Positions 1-7,422 of a stretch of 30,005 nucleotides of DNA are shown one piece after another. The notes beneath the pieces are model-generated. The model did not search any database and was not told where the DNA came from. It saw nothing but the letters and a program-made list of their open reading frames with translations. The DNA is from Acidobacteriaceae bacterium (GTDB lineage: Bacteria; Acidobacteriota; Terriglobia; Terriglobales; Acidobacteriaceae): positions 1-30,005 of the forward strand of contig PMTP01000127.1 in the NCBI GenBank assembly GCA_003167305.1, given 5' to 3'. A program made the translations under genes and the position numbers. The stretch's first letter is position 1; the number at the start of each line of letters is the position of its first letter.

Positions 1-918
1 CCTCATCGTTTGTGGCGGGTGGGATTCTTCCGGCGCGGCGGCTTCCAGCAACTCCGGCAAATCCTCCCAGAAAAACTCGCGGCGGTCGACGATCTTGCCG
101 GCACGGACGTGGAAGAGGTTGACGGCCAGCGAGCCGTCCTCAAAGTGATAGCCGAAGACGTCGGCGTCGTCGTCCTGCCCGGCGGTGGCGGCGCGCTGCT
201 TTTCCTGGAGCTGGTGAACGGTGGAGAGCTGGTCGCGCAACTTGGCGGCGGCCTCGAAGCGCTCGGCCTGCGCCGCCTCCATCATGCGCGCGGTGAGCGT
301 CCGTTCCAGCTCGGCGTGGCGGCCTTCCAGCAGCAGAGCGGCGTCGCGCACTGCACTGGCGTACGTCTCAGGCGTGGTCAGCTCCTCGACGCACGGGCCG
401 AGGCAGCGATGAATGTAGTACTGCAGGCAGGCGCGCTGGTGGTAGCGGGAGAGATCGACCTTGCAACTGGGAATGAGAAAGCTGCGATGGATCAGCTCGA
501 CGACCCGCCAGGCCAGGCTGCTGGGAAAGTAAGGGCCGTAGTAGGTCGCGCCGTCCTTCAGCAGACGCCGCGTCACGAAGACCTTGGGGAAGCGGTCGCG
601 CATGGTCAGCTTGATGTAGGGATAGCTCTTGTCGTCCTTGAGCAGAATGTTGAAGCGCGGCTTGCGCTGCTTGATCAGGTTGGTCTCGAGGGCCAGCGCC
701 TCGGACTCGTTGCCGACCAGAATGTATTCCAGATCAACGGCCTCGCGCATCAGCGAGCCGGTCTTGGCGTCAGCCTGCGACGACTCCAGCAGGTAAGAGC
801 GAACGCGCGCGCGCAGGTTCTTGGCTTTGCCCACGTAGATCACCACGCCCTCGGTGTTCTTGTAGAGGTAGACGCCGGGCTGCGTGGGCAGTATGCGGAT
901 TTTCTCGTAGAGGTCCAT
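1..918 (-). CDS. uvrC: Excinuclease ABC subunit C (UvrC), 3' end cut by window edge
   Basis: UvrC makes the dual incisions of nucleotide excision repair after UvrAB has located the lesion. The visible 306 codons stay open from the ATG at 916-918 to the window edge. They show the N-terminal GIY-YIG nuclease domain near residues 10-90 (GVYLYKNTEGVVIYVGKAKNL) and then the typical YYGPYFP and CLQYYIHRCLGPC motifs. A UVR (UvrB-binding) motif, ERFEAAAKLRDQL, lies near residues 217-230. The C-terminal RNase H-like endonuclease and HhH domains would lie outside the window. It is divergently arranged with the OmpA-like lipoprotein gene. No strong Shine-Dalgarno precedes the ATG, but this start gives the standard UvrC N-terminus (MDLYEKIRILP). 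Identification is secure. Confidence 0.96.
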   Translation of the reverse strand, partial: MDLYEKIRILPTQPGVYLYKNTEGVVIYVGKAKNLRARVRSYLLESSQADAKTGSLMREAVDLEYILVGNESEALALETNLIKQRKPRFNILLKDDKSYPYIKLTMRDRFPKVFVTRRLLKDGATYYGPYFPSSLAWRVVELIHRSFLIPSCKVDLSRYHQRACLQYYIHRCLGPCVEELTTPETYASAVRDAALLLEGRHAELERTLTARMMEAAQAERFEAAAKLRDQLSTVHQLQEKQRAATAGQDDDADVFGYHFEDGSLAVNLFHVRAGKIVDRREFFWEDLPELLEAAAPEESHPPQTMR

Positions 919-1163
919 GGCGGGCGCGAGGCCAGTTTCTAGGATAGACCGTAACGCATTCTTTACCGGTTCGCGTAAAAAGTACACGGCCGGCGGCCGC
1001 GGAAGCTGCCGGAGGCTGGGCCGCAAGGCGCTTGTTTTCAGAGCATTGAAGGGGTATGGGCGTTTGGCCCCGCGAATGCACTACACAAGGCGACAGGGAA
1101 AAGCCAGCTTGGCCGGCGGATTTGCCGCACGGCATGAAGCGAGGCAGGAGAAAGGATCAAAAA

Positions 1164-1889
1164 ATGAACGCATATCGGTTTGGAGTGTTGAGTTTGGCGG
1201 CGGGGTTGGCCGTGGTGGGCGCGACGGGGTGCGCAACCAAGAATTATGTACGCAACCAGACGGCGCCTCTGGTGGATCAGGCCAATCAATTGGACAGCAA
1301 AACAGCGGCCAACAACCGGCAGATGCACGATGTGGACGACCGGGCGCAGGCGGGGATTCATCAGGCGCAGGGCGCGGCCGACACGGCCAATCAGAATGCG
1401 CAAGGTGCAAGCAAGGCTGCCGGCGATGCCGACACCGCGGCCGGCTTGGCGGTGCATCGCGCCGACTCGCTGGAGAGCGTAGTGAAGGGGCTGGACGATT
1501 ACAAGCCGATCGGCAATGTCGCGGTGACCTTCGGCTTCGACAAGGCTGTGCTGACCAAGGCTGACCGCATGGAACTGGACGGCTTTGCCGATCAGATCGC
1601 CTCGGCCAAGGGCTTCATCCTGGAAGTGACGGGCGGAACCGACGCGACCGGTCCGGCGCAGTACAACTATGAGCTGAGCCAGCGGCGCGCCGATGCGGTG
1701 GTGCAGTATCTTGCGGCAAAGTACGAGATTCCCGCTCACCGGTTCTACCTGATCGGCATCGGCAAGGATAAGGAAGTAGCTCCGAACACCACCGCCGAAG
1801 GACGCAAGCAGAATCGGCGCGTGGAGGTGCGGCTGCTGTCGAATGAGAATGCGGGCGATGTGCCGACGCAGACGGCAGCTATTCGGTAG
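1164..1889 (+). CDS. OmpA-family peptidoglycan-binding lipoprotein
   Basis: The product (241 aa) has a lipoprotein signal peptide with a lipobox ending at Cys23 (GATGC). A polar alanine- and glutamine-rich linker with heptad-like repeats follows (residues about 30-110, probably helical or coiled coil). The C-terminus is an OmpA-like domain with the phrases FGFDKAVLTKADR, LSQRRADAVVQYL and GRKQNRRVEVRL, which binds the meso-diaminopimelate part of peptidoglycan. It should tether the outer membrane to the wall, like Pal or other OmpA lipoproteins. The start is the ATG at 1164, preceded by AGGAG and AAAGGA. A longer in-frame extension from 1056 would bury the signal peptide and is rejected. A terminator follows at 1930-1966. 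Family is certain; the exact partner is unknown. Confidence 0.92.
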   Translation: MNAYRFGVLSLAAGLAVVGATGCATKNYVRNQTAPLVDQANQLDSKTAANNRQMHDVDDRAQAGIHQAQGAADTANQNAQGASKAAGDADTAAGLAVHRADSLESVVKGLDDYKPIGNVAVTFGFDKAVLTKADRMELDGFADQIASAKGFILEVTGGTDATGPAQYNYELSQRRADAVVQYLAAKYEIPAHRFYLIGIGKDKEVAPNTTAEGRKQNRRVEVRLLSNENAGDVPTQTAAIR

Positions 1890-1929
1890 GGGTTCTAGAG
1901 AGTTTCAAGCATTGATGCTTCCTGAACAA

Positions 1930-1966
1930 AAACAGGGCCGGTCCGTGGTGCGGATCGGCCCTGTTT
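1930..1966. terminator. Bidirectional terminator between convergent genes
   Basis: An 11-bp perfect stem (AAACAGGGCCG at 1930-1940 with CGGCCCTGTTT at 1956-1966) is extended inward by four more pairs, one of them G-U, leaving a 7-nt loop. The A-run on the left and T-run on the right suit termination in both directions. It sits exactly between the convergent OmpA-like gene and pyrE. Confidence 0.85.
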
Positions 1967-1986
1967 GCGATTGCGCGGAGTTGCGG

Positions 1987-2637
1987 CTAGGAGCGAGCGG
2001 CTGATAGCTGCTTTATATGCTCGGCGCGGACTTGCTCTGCTGTAAAAAGGCTGAGGAAGGGCACGCCCTTCCACCCCAACGACGAAGACCTGTCGCTGGG
2101 GACCCCGGCTTGCGCGGCGGCTTCGACGGCGGGCCGTCCATTGGCTTCCTCGCGCTCGACGATGCAGACCACGGCGGCGACCGTCAAGCCGGCCTCGCGT
2201 GCGGCCTCGATGGCGTTGATGGTGGAGGCGCCTGTGGTGCAGACGTCGTCCACAATGACCACGCGCGCGCCGGGACTGTTGAAGCCCTCAATGCGGCGTC
2301 CGGTGCCGTGCGCCTTCTCCGCCTTGCGCACCAAAAAGCCGTGCAGCAGCGGCGCTCCCGGCTTTAATTGCGCGCGCCAGGCGCTGGCGGTGGCCACGTT
2401 GCAGACGATGGGGTCCGCGCCCAGCGTGAGTCCGCCGACGGCATCGACCTCAATGCCGTGCTCTTCCAACAGCTCAAGGATGGCGTGCCCGGTGAGGCGT
2501 CCACCCTCGGCATGGAGGGTGGTGGTCCGGCAGTCAACATAGTAGTCGCTCGTGCCACCGGAGGAGAGCTTGAACTGGCCGAGGCGAAAGCTCAAGCGGG
2601 CGAGAATCGAAAGCAATTGCTGGGCGTGGGTGGTCAT
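1987..2637 (-). CDS. pyrE: Orotate phosphoribosyltransferase with an in-frame repeat insertion
   Basis: PyrE converts orotate and PRPP to OMP, the fifth step of pyrimidine synthesis. The protein (216 aa) shows the N-terminal FKLSSGGTSDYYVDCR substrate region, the LVRKAEKAHG loop and the PRPP-binding motif VVIVDDVCTTGAS near residues 126-138. The C-terminus (PFLSLFTAEQVRA) is typical. Residues about 178-191 (GVPSDRSSSLGWKG) are not part of the normal family sequence. They are the translation of a 39-bp palindromic repeat (2070-2108) that also occurs inside the amidase gene. The insert lies in a late surface region, after the catalytic motifs, so activity is probably kept. The gene is apparently monocistronic, convergent with the OmpA-like gene and separated from it by a terminator. 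Confidence 0.95.
   Translation of the reverse strand: MTTHAQQLLSILARLSFRLGQFKLSSGGTSDYYVDCRTTTLHAEGGRLTGHAILELLEEHGIEVDAVGGLTLGADPIVCNVATASAWRAQLKPGAPLLHGFLVRKAEKAHGTGRRIEGFNSPGARVVIVDDVCTTGASTINAIEAAREAGLTVAAVVCIVEREEANGRPAVEAAAQAGVPSDRSSSLGWKGVPFLSLFTAEQVRAEHIKQLSAARS
2070..2108. repeat. 39-bp intragenic palindromic repeat, copy 1 (inside pyrE)
   Basis: The core has near-perfect 10-nt arms (CCCCAACGAC and GTCGCTGGGG, one mismatch) around an 8-nt loop. It matches the copy at 24388-24426 at 37 of 39 positions by eye. It is 39 bp, a multiple of three, so the pyrE frame is preserved. In pyrE it is read from the minus strand as GVPSDRSSSLGWK. A second perfect palindrome (GGAAGGGC at 2055-2062 and GCCCTTCC at 2065-2072) abuts it here but not at the other copy. 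Confidence 0.85.
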
Positions 2638-2918
2638 TGGATTGATTGTAATGCGTAACGGGAGAGGATTTCAGAACGCTCCGGCAACCCGTATGCTCGC
2701 TGTTCTCTCAATGCGACTCACAGCCTTCGGGATTTGGTTGGTCCCGCGACCTGCTTTCCCTCACTATCCTCCCCGGTAAACCTGTATGCTGATTGCATTC
2801 CATTTGTTGCATGGAAGAGGTCAGGATTGGCGCAGGCAATGAACTGGACGAGAGGCAGGCACGGATGGCTGGCTCAACGGCGGCTGCAATCCCGATAAGG
2901 ACGAACAGCCGCACGTGA
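2638..2918. other. No recognisable gene
   Basis: The stretch upstream of pyrE contains only short reading frames without a convincing start. One, from ATG 2811, is 35 codons and matches nothing I recognise. It presumably holds the pyrE promoter, but I could not fix one with confidence. Confidence 0.4.
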
Positions 2919-3191
2919 ATTTCTTCCCCTAATGAGCTGGCGCGGGGCCACGCCAAATCGCCGGTAATTCATCCCATCCTGATCGACCGTGAGATTCCCC
3001 GGCTGCAAGTGCGGCTGGATGAGCTGAGCAAACTGAGCATTCCGGTGACTCCGCTGACCGCCCAGCAAAAGCAGGAGTTCATCGACGCGACCAACCGGCT
3101 GAAGCTGCTCACCGACCGCCGCGCCCTGCTGGTGGCGCGCATTGGCGACGAGTACATCACCGACCCGCCCAGGCTGGCCGCGAAGCCGTAA
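2919..3191 (+). pseudogene. Decayed ORF (about 90 codons, no proper start)
   Basis: The frame is open from just after a stop at 2916-2918 to the TAA at 3189-3191. It encodes a plausible, charged helical protein tail (for example IDREIPRLQVRLDELSKL and LTAQQKQEFIDATNRLKLL). There is no ATG in the frame. The only candidate start is a GTG at 3009 without a Shine-Dalgarno, giving 60 aa. The composition looks like real protein rather than noise, so I read it as the 3' fragment of a lost gene. I do not recognise the family. Its end is 34 bp from the end of the convergent antitoxin gene. A short real gene starting at GTG 3009 remains possible. Confidence 0.4.
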
Positions 3192-3225
3192 GAGGCCGGA
3201 ATCGACACGCCCAAGGCGAATATGA

Positions 3226-3480
3226 TTAGTGGCGTCCCTGATCGCGGGCAGAGAGAATCTCTTCGAGCGAGACCTTGCCGGTTCGCTCACGGAGTGCGCG
3301 TATGCTCTCTATCGCCTGCTTCACCCGTTCCGGATCTATCTTGACTTCGATGTTCGGTTCCGGAATGATGCGAGCGATTGGCTTTCCGTTACGAGTCACG
3401 GAGATGGTTTCTCCGCGCTCGACTTCGTCGAGAATGCTGTAGAAGTGCGTCCGGGCCTTCGATGCTTGAATGGTTCTCAT
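3226..3480 (-). CDS. Phd/YefM-family antitoxin, apparently orphan
   Basis: This 84-aa protein has the typical N-terminal fold of the prevent-host-death (Phd/YefM) antitoxins: MRTIQASKARTHF, then LDEVERGETISVTRNGKPIARI. A variable acidic C-terminal tail (EEILSARDQGRH) would normally wrap around a toxin, usually a VapC PIN or RelE/Doc protein. In such modules the toxin gene follows directly. Here nothing resembling a toxin start or PIN motif follows on the minus strand, and the space is taken by the decayed ORF on the other strand. It may therefore be a solitary antitoxin that represses its own promoter, counters a toxin encoded elsewhere, or is a remnant. Family call is firm; function is inferred. 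Confidence 0.88.
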   Translation of the reverse strand: MRTIQASKARTHFYSILDEVERGETISVTRNGKPIARIIPEPNIEVKIDPERVKQAIESIRALRERTGKVSLEEILSARDQGRH

Positions 3481-3528
3481 GCTCTACACAATCGGCCTTA
3501 TTTGCTCTGATCTTTATCTTTGGAACTA

Positions 3529-3687
3529 TCATGGTCTTCCTCTTGCTTCTGACGCCGCGCCCACGCCAGGCCAGCCCGCGACGAGCCAGCGCCGCTCCAA
3601 CTCCGCCGAGGCGCCGGTGTAGCGGAAGTACTCGCGCTGGGCGGAGGTGATCTTCAGGCCAATCTCGCCAACGGATTTCATGCGCAT
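3529..3687 (-). CDS. Possible small hypothetical protein (52 aa)
   Basis: The frame starts with ATG at 3687 or a second ATG at 3681 and ends with TGA at 3529-3531. The N-terminal half (KSVGEIGLKITSAQREYFRYTG) reads like a genuine small basic-amphipathic protein. The second half is less convincing. Only a weak GAAGGG-like ribosome site lies upstream. No family is recognised. It is transcribed in the same direction as the antitoxin gene and sits just upstream of it, so it could be part of the same scar region or a gene fragment. Confidence 0.3.
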   Translation of the reverse strand: MRMKSVGEIGLKITSAQREYFRYTGASAELERRWLVAGWPGVGAASEARGRP

Positions 3688-3736
3688 TCAACCAACCCTT
3701 CTGGCCAAAACATAAGGCCGGGGCTATTGGCGTGTA

Positions 3737-4762
3737 TTACTGCACCGTCCCCAGCGGCCTGAGCCGGCGCAGGTCCAGGGCGCACTCGACGGCATTCTGC
3801 GCCTGTATGCGCAGGTTGTCCGAGGCGGCCCACAGCCACAGGCGCGAGACCAGGGTGGAGTTGCGCGCGTCCAGTTCGGGCCGCAGGCGCACCAGCACGT
3901 CGTTCTGGCCGGTGGCGGCCAGGTTCGAGGGAGAATCGGTCTCTTCGAGAACCAGGTCCACGTGGCCGCCGCTCAGAGCCTCTTCCAGGGTGGCAATCTC
4001 AACTGGCCGCTCCAGCTCGATGGCAATTGAGAAGGTGTGGCCGTGAAAGACCGGCGCCGTCACAATCTGTAGCCCCAGCGCGGGCCAGCGCCCATGGGAG
4101 AGTGCGGCGTATTGGCGGCGAATCCGCGCCTCGACCGCGCCCAGGCTGACCTTAGCGGCTTCTCCCAGGCCGGCCAGCAGGTTATAGGCCGCCTGTGTGT
4201 CGTAGAGCTCCCGCGGAATCCCCTGGAAGCTGAGCAGGCTCACGGTCTGCTGATGAAGCTCGTCCAGCGCGGCGCGGCCAAACTCGCTGGCCGGCAGCAG
4301 CAGCGTGGCGAAGACTGTGCGCACCGGGGCGGCCTGTTGCAGCCGTTCCAGCAGCAGCGCCAAAGCCAGCGCCGCGGGGTTCGCCGGAACTACGGCGGGA
4401 GTAAACAGGTCAGCGGCAACCGCCTCGGAGCTGAGCCAGGGGGCGCGGACCAGCACACCCGGCTCCTGGTCGAGAGCGCCGCTCAGGTCGAGAACCGTGG
4501 AACCCGCGCGCAGCGCCGCGCGCCAATGCTTGCGGGTCAGATCTTCCGTCCCGCAGAAGAAGGTGAAATCCACACGGTCGAAGGCGTCGGGAGCGATGGC
4601 CTGGACGAAGGTGATCTCGTCGCCCACCTGGTCCAACTGGCCCTGCGCCTGCTCCTCGTCCAGCAATACAAAGTTGGCCGCCGCCAGTGGCGACTCCGAC
4701 AGCGCATCCTTCAACTCCCTGCCCACCAGGGTTGAGGCTCCGGCAATGGCGATCTTATACAC
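3737..4762 (-). CDS. usg: Aspartate-semialdehyde dehydrogenase paralogue lacking the catalytic Cys (USG-1 type)
   Basis: The 341-aa protein has the overall layout of aspartate-semialdehyde dehydrogenase. It has an N-terminal Rossmann motif (IAIAGASTLVGREL), the LDLSGAL segment and the C-terminal dimerisation/catalytic domain with the FHGHTFSI His region. At the active-site position where true enzymes have Asn-Cys-Ser/Thr, it has Asn128-Pro129 (VPANPAAL). It therefore lacks the thiol that forms the acyl-enzyme and should not make aspartate semialdehyde by the known mechanism. This matches the USG-1 subfamily, whose role is unknown. It lies 37 bp downstream of pssA, so it is probably the last gene of the psd-pssA operon. 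A regulatory or structural role is possible but not shown by the sequence. Confidence 0.85.
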   Translation of the reverse strand: MYKIAIAGASTLVGRELKDALSESPLAAANFVLLDEEQAQGQLDQVGDEITFVQAIAPDAFDRVDFTFFCGTEDLTRKHWRAALRAGSTVLDLSGALDQEPGVLVRAPWLSSEAVAADLFTPAVVPANPAALALALLLERLQQAAPVRTVFATLLLPASEFGRAALDELHQQTVSLLSFQGIPRELYDTQAAYNLLAGLGEAAKVSLGAVEARIRRQYAALSHGRWPALGLQIVTAPVFHGHTFSIAIELERPVEIATLEEALSGGHVDLVLEETDSPSNLAATGQNDVLVRLRPELDARNSTLVSRLWLWAASDNLRIQAQNAVECALDLRRLRPLGTVQ

Positions 4763-4799
4763 AGGCGTTCCTTTGGTTTGATGGGTCCAATAGCAAAGA

Positions 4800-5711
4800 C
4801 TATGGCCGCTTCAGTGGCTCCGGTTCGACTGCGGCGGGTTTGGGCAGAGAGGCGATCTCGCCGGTCGACCGCCAGCGCCGCCGCCACGACCACGAGTACG
4901 CCGCCCGCGCCCAGATGCCGCTGAACATGTAGACCAGAGCCAGCATGAACAGCACCCCCTGGGAATACTTGAGGACCAGGAAGAGCACAATCGAGATAAA
5001 AATCAGGATCTGGTAGGGATGGCGGCGGGAGAAGTTGAGTTCCTTGCCGGACCAGAATCGCCAGGTGCTGACCATCAGGAAGCCGCTCGTGCCTACCAGA
5101 GCCAGCCAGATCAGCGCGACCCACCAGTACTCCACCGGATAGCCGCCGCAGAAATGAACGCTGGCGGCCAGCAGTCCGGCCGCCGCCGGTATGGGCATGC
5201 CCACAAAATACTTCCGGTCCGGCCGCCCTGGATTGCGAGGCTGGGCGTCGTGGCTGATATTGAAGCGCGCCAGCCGCGAGACTCCGCCGATAAGAAACAG
5301 GAAGCAGATGAAGGCTCCGGCGTGAAGCAGATTCTCATGCATCTGCGGATTGATCGCTTCAGACAAAAAGTGAAAGCCCCAGATCAGCGCCAGCAGGCTG
5401 GGCGCAACGCCGAAGGTGATCGCGTCGGCCAGCGAATCCAGTTCCTTGCCAAAGTCGCTGCACGTGTTCGTCATGCGCGCGATGCGGCCGTCCAGCGAAT
5501 CCAGGGGGATGGCGATCAGGATGGCGATGGCCGCCCAATCCAGGTGCTGATGCACGTCGCCGATGCCGGTGAGGGCCGCCATGGTCTGGGTGATGGAAAC
5601 GTAGCCGGCGGCGATGTTGCCCACGGTGAACAGCGAAGGCAGCAGAAACATTCCGCGGCGCAGCCGCGCCTGTGCTCTGGCCCTGGCGAGTGAGGCATCG
5701 GTGTGGTTCAC
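4800..5711 (-). CDS. pssA: CDP-diacylglycerol--serine O-phosphatidyltransferase
   Basis: PssA makes phosphatidylserine from CDP-diacylglycerol and serine at the inner membrane. The protein (303 aa) is strongly hydrophobic with several membrane segments. It carries the complete CDP-alcohol phosphatidyltransferase signature D74-G75-x2-A78-R79-x8-G88-x3-D92-x3-D96. An Arg-rich cytoplasmic N-terminus precedes the first helix. The C-terminal tail is basic and proline-rich, downstream of the last membrane segment. The start overlaps the stop of psd by four bases, so the two steps of phosphatidylethanolamine synthesis are translationally coupled. Confidence 0.95.
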   Translation of the reverse strand: MNHTDASLARARAQARLRRGMFLLPSLFTVGNIAAGYVSITQTMAALTGIGDVHQHLDWAAIAILIAIPLDSLDGRIARMTNTCSDFGKELDSLADAITFGVAPSLLALIWGFHFLSEAINPQMHENLLHAGAFICFLFLIGGVSRLARFNISHDAQPRNPGRPDRKYFVGMPIPAAAGLLAASVHFCGGYPVEYWWVALIWLALVGTSGFLMVSTWRFWSGKELNFSRRHPYQILIFISIVLFLVLKYSQGVLFMLALVYMFSGIWARAAYSWSWRRRWRSTGEIASLPKPAAVEPEPLKRP

Positions 5712-6409
5712 TGGCGGTCTCCTTGGGGCTCGCCGGGCTGCACGCTGGCGCTCATGGTCTTCTTCACGCTTGACACAAACGACGCCAGCTCCGTGTCCGC
5801 CATGGCGGCCAGCACGCTGGAGCCGCCTTTGACGCGCTGGCCCACCTTCACGCGCAGTTCCGCCTCTGCCGGCAAAAGCACGTTCACGCGGGAGCCGAAC
5901 TTGATGAGGCCCACCCGCTGGCCGCGCTCCACCCAGCCGCCCTCCTTAAGGTTGAAGACGATGCGCCGGGCCAGCAGACCTGCGATCTGCTTGAAGGTGA
6001 CCTCGTATCCATCGCCCCGCACGGTCACGATGTTCTGCTCGTTCTGGTCGGCCGAGGCCGGGTTCATGGCATTCAGGTACTGGCCCTTCTGATAGCACAC
6101 GCTGGCGAGGACGCCGGCGATCGGCGAGCGGTTCACGTGCACATCGAAGACGCTGAGGAAGATGCTGATCCGCTGCCGCGGCCCCTGGGGGGTGGCAATG
6201 ACGGCCGTTTCCGTCACCAGGCCATCTCCGGGTGAGACAATCAGCCCCAGCCCCGAGGGAATCGTCCGCTCGGGATCGCGGAAGAACCAGAGAAAAAACG
6301 CCGCCAGAATCACTGGCGCGATGCTCCACGCCCAGTTGCCCGTGGCCCACGCCAGCACAACCGCCGCTGCCAGCAAGCTCACACCGTAAATGTACCCGTC
6401 ACGAACCAT
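5708..6409 (-). CDS. psd: Phosphatidylserine decarboxylase proenzyme
   Basis: Psd converts phosphatidylserine to phosphatidylethanolamine. The 233-aa product is of the short type (PSD-A-like), with two N-terminal hydrophobic stretches (residues about 8-42), then WFFRDPER, the SPGDG segment and FDVHVNRSP. The self-cleavage site is F-Gly172-Ser173, where Ser173 becomes the pyruvoyl group of the alpha chain. The small alpha chain continues for about 60 residues. It is first in the psd-pssA pair and overlaps pssA by four bases. A nested palindrome (6458-6499) lies upstream, between it and the DUF465 gene. Confidence 0.96.
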   Translation of the reverse strand: MVRDGYIYGVSLLAAAVVLAWATGNWAWSIAPVILAAFFLWFFRDPERTIPSGLGLIVSPGDGLVTETAVIATPQGPRQRISIFLSVFDVHVNRSPIAGVLASVCYQKGQYLNAMNPASADQNEQNIVTVRGDGYEVTFKQIAGLLARRIVFNLKEGGWVERGQRVGLIKFGSRVNVLLPAEAELRVKVGQRVKGGSSVLAAMADTELASFVSSVKKTMSASVQPGEPQGDRQ

Positions 6410-6457
6410 AGTCCCAGACGATTATACGGCCAATTGGCGCGTATGCAGACATAGCAA

Positions 6458-6499
6458 TGCGCGGCGCGGGTGGCACACTCCCCACCCGGAGGCCGCGCA
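6458..6499. repeat. Nested palindrome between the DUF465 gene and psd
   Basis: Outer 8-nt arms TGCGCGGC (6458-6465) and GCCGCGCA (6492-6499) enclose inner 7-nt arms CGGGTGG (6467-6473) and CCACCCG (6482-6488) with an 8-nt loop. No U-run follows in either direction. It could be a REP-like element or a U-less terminator of the DUF465 transcript. Confidence 0.6.
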
Positions 6500-6547
6500 G
6501 GGCTGGCGCTCGGACAAATCGCCTGCGTTCAACGTTGTCGAAAAAGC

Positions 6548-6757
6548 CTAAGCAATGACCGGCATTCTGCGCTCCAGGGAGAAGATCAGATCCTTGGCGT
6601 GCAGCTTTAGCTTCTTGAGCTTGATTTCTTCGATCTGCTCCTCTGTGGAGAGATACGGCTTTTGCAGCAACTCTTCCAGCCGCTGAGCGTAATGACGATG
6701 TTCGGCTTGCAGGCGATCTATTTCTGCGCTCAGCGTGGAATCCTGTACTTCATCCAT
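6548..6757 (-). CDS. DUF465 (YdcH-like) small coiled-coil protein
   Basis: The product (69 aa) is a short, charged helical protein. An N-terminal helix (LSAEIDRLQAEHRHYAQRLEELL) is followed by a short turn and a second helix with the family phrase EEIKLKKLKLHAKDLI. This is the DUF465/YdcH family, of unknown biochemical role. The start chosen is the ATG at 6755-6757 because GGAGGT (complement of 6763-6768) lies five bases upstream. A longer frame from 6784 would run through that ribosome site. It is a separate transcription unit, since a terminator (6821-6846) closes the upstream tsaB-rimI operon. Confidence 0.85.
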   Translation of the reverse strand: MDEVQDSTLSAEIDRLQAEHRHYAQRLEELLQKPYLSTEEQIEEIKLKKLKLHAKDLIFSLERRMPVIA

Positions 6758-6820
6758 CCGGCACCTCCGTTTATTAAGGAACACTTACATATATCGCCTT
6801 CACAGTGCAAACCGCAAGCC

Positions 6821-6846
6821 AAAAAAGAACCGGAAGTAACCTCCGG
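6821..6846 (-). terminator. Rho-independent terminator of tsaB-rimI
   Basis: On the minus strand a hairpin with stem CCGGA/TCCGG (6842-6846 with 6830-6834) and a 7-nt loop is followed after TTC by six T residues (6826-6821). It lies about 100 bp after the rimI stop. Confidence 0.7.
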
Positions 6847-6948
6847 CTGTGGAATTCGGCGCGGAAAGCCACCTTGCGTGACGGCAATCACTACCTGTTC
6901 CGTTAGACGCGCGGAATCAGACTTCGGTCAGCCTGAGGCGCGGGGCAC

Positions 6949-7422
6949 TCACAGCCGGAGGCACATCAGGATCGCATCTTCAACCGGATCATGGTAGTAG
7001 CGCGGCCTGTGGCCGGTTTCCACAAAGCCCAACCGCCGGTAGAACTCAAGCGCCGGCTGGTTGGTGGCGCGCACCTCCAGCATAACTCCAATAACCTCTG
7101 CCGTGCGCAGTTCCGTGGCCAGAGAAAAAAATAGCTGCCGGGCCAGTCCCCGCCGCTGGGCCGTGGGAGCAACTGCGATGATCTCCAACTCCGCCTCCGG
7201 CGGCAGCAGACTGGCCACGGCAAAGCCAGCCACCATGCCCGCCGCTGGCTCCTCAACCACCAGCGCAATGCGGCGCGGCGCGGCCTCGGGATCCAGCGCG
7301 GCCAGGTAGGCGGAGCGGGGCCATTGGGGCGCTTCTTTCAGGCTTTCGGCGATTTCCATCACCCGGTCGAGGTCCGCAGGGGTCATGGGGCGGATGAGAG
7401 CGGAAGGGGAAAGGGAAGTCAT
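6949..7422 (-). CDS. rimI: Ribosomal-protein-alanine N-acetyltransferase-like GNAT enzyme
   Basis: The 157-aa protein is a GNAT acetyltransferase with the acetyl-CoA pyrophosphate-binding motif VAPTAQRRGLARQL. The C-terminal region (LEFYRRLGFVETGHRPRYY) is typical of RimI, which acetylates the N-terminal alanine of ribosomal protein S18. The start is the ATG at 7420-7422, overlapping the tsaB stop by four bases. An upstream in-frame extension is only the out-of-frame reading of tsaB. The tsaB-rimI pairing is common in bacteria and supports the call, although the real substrate could differ. Confidence 0.88.
   Translation of the reverse strand: MTSLSPSALIRPMTPADLDRVMEIAESLKEAPQWPRSAYLAALDPEAAPRRIALVVEEPAAGMVAGFAVASLLPPEAELEIIAVAPTAQRRGLARQLFFSLATELRTAEVIGVMLEVRATNQPALEFYRRLGFVETGHRPRYYHDPVEDAILMCLRL

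Noticed and set aside
1045..1075. TTGTTT with 17-bp spacing to TATGGG as a promoter for the OmpA-like gene
   Set aside because: The -10 match is only three of six bases. Such matches are expected by chance in a 245-bp intergenic region.
6758..6784. Longer start for the DUF465 gene (MFLNKRRCR...)
   Set aside because: It would place GGAGGT inside the coding region. The ATG at 6757 has that ribosome site at the correct distance.
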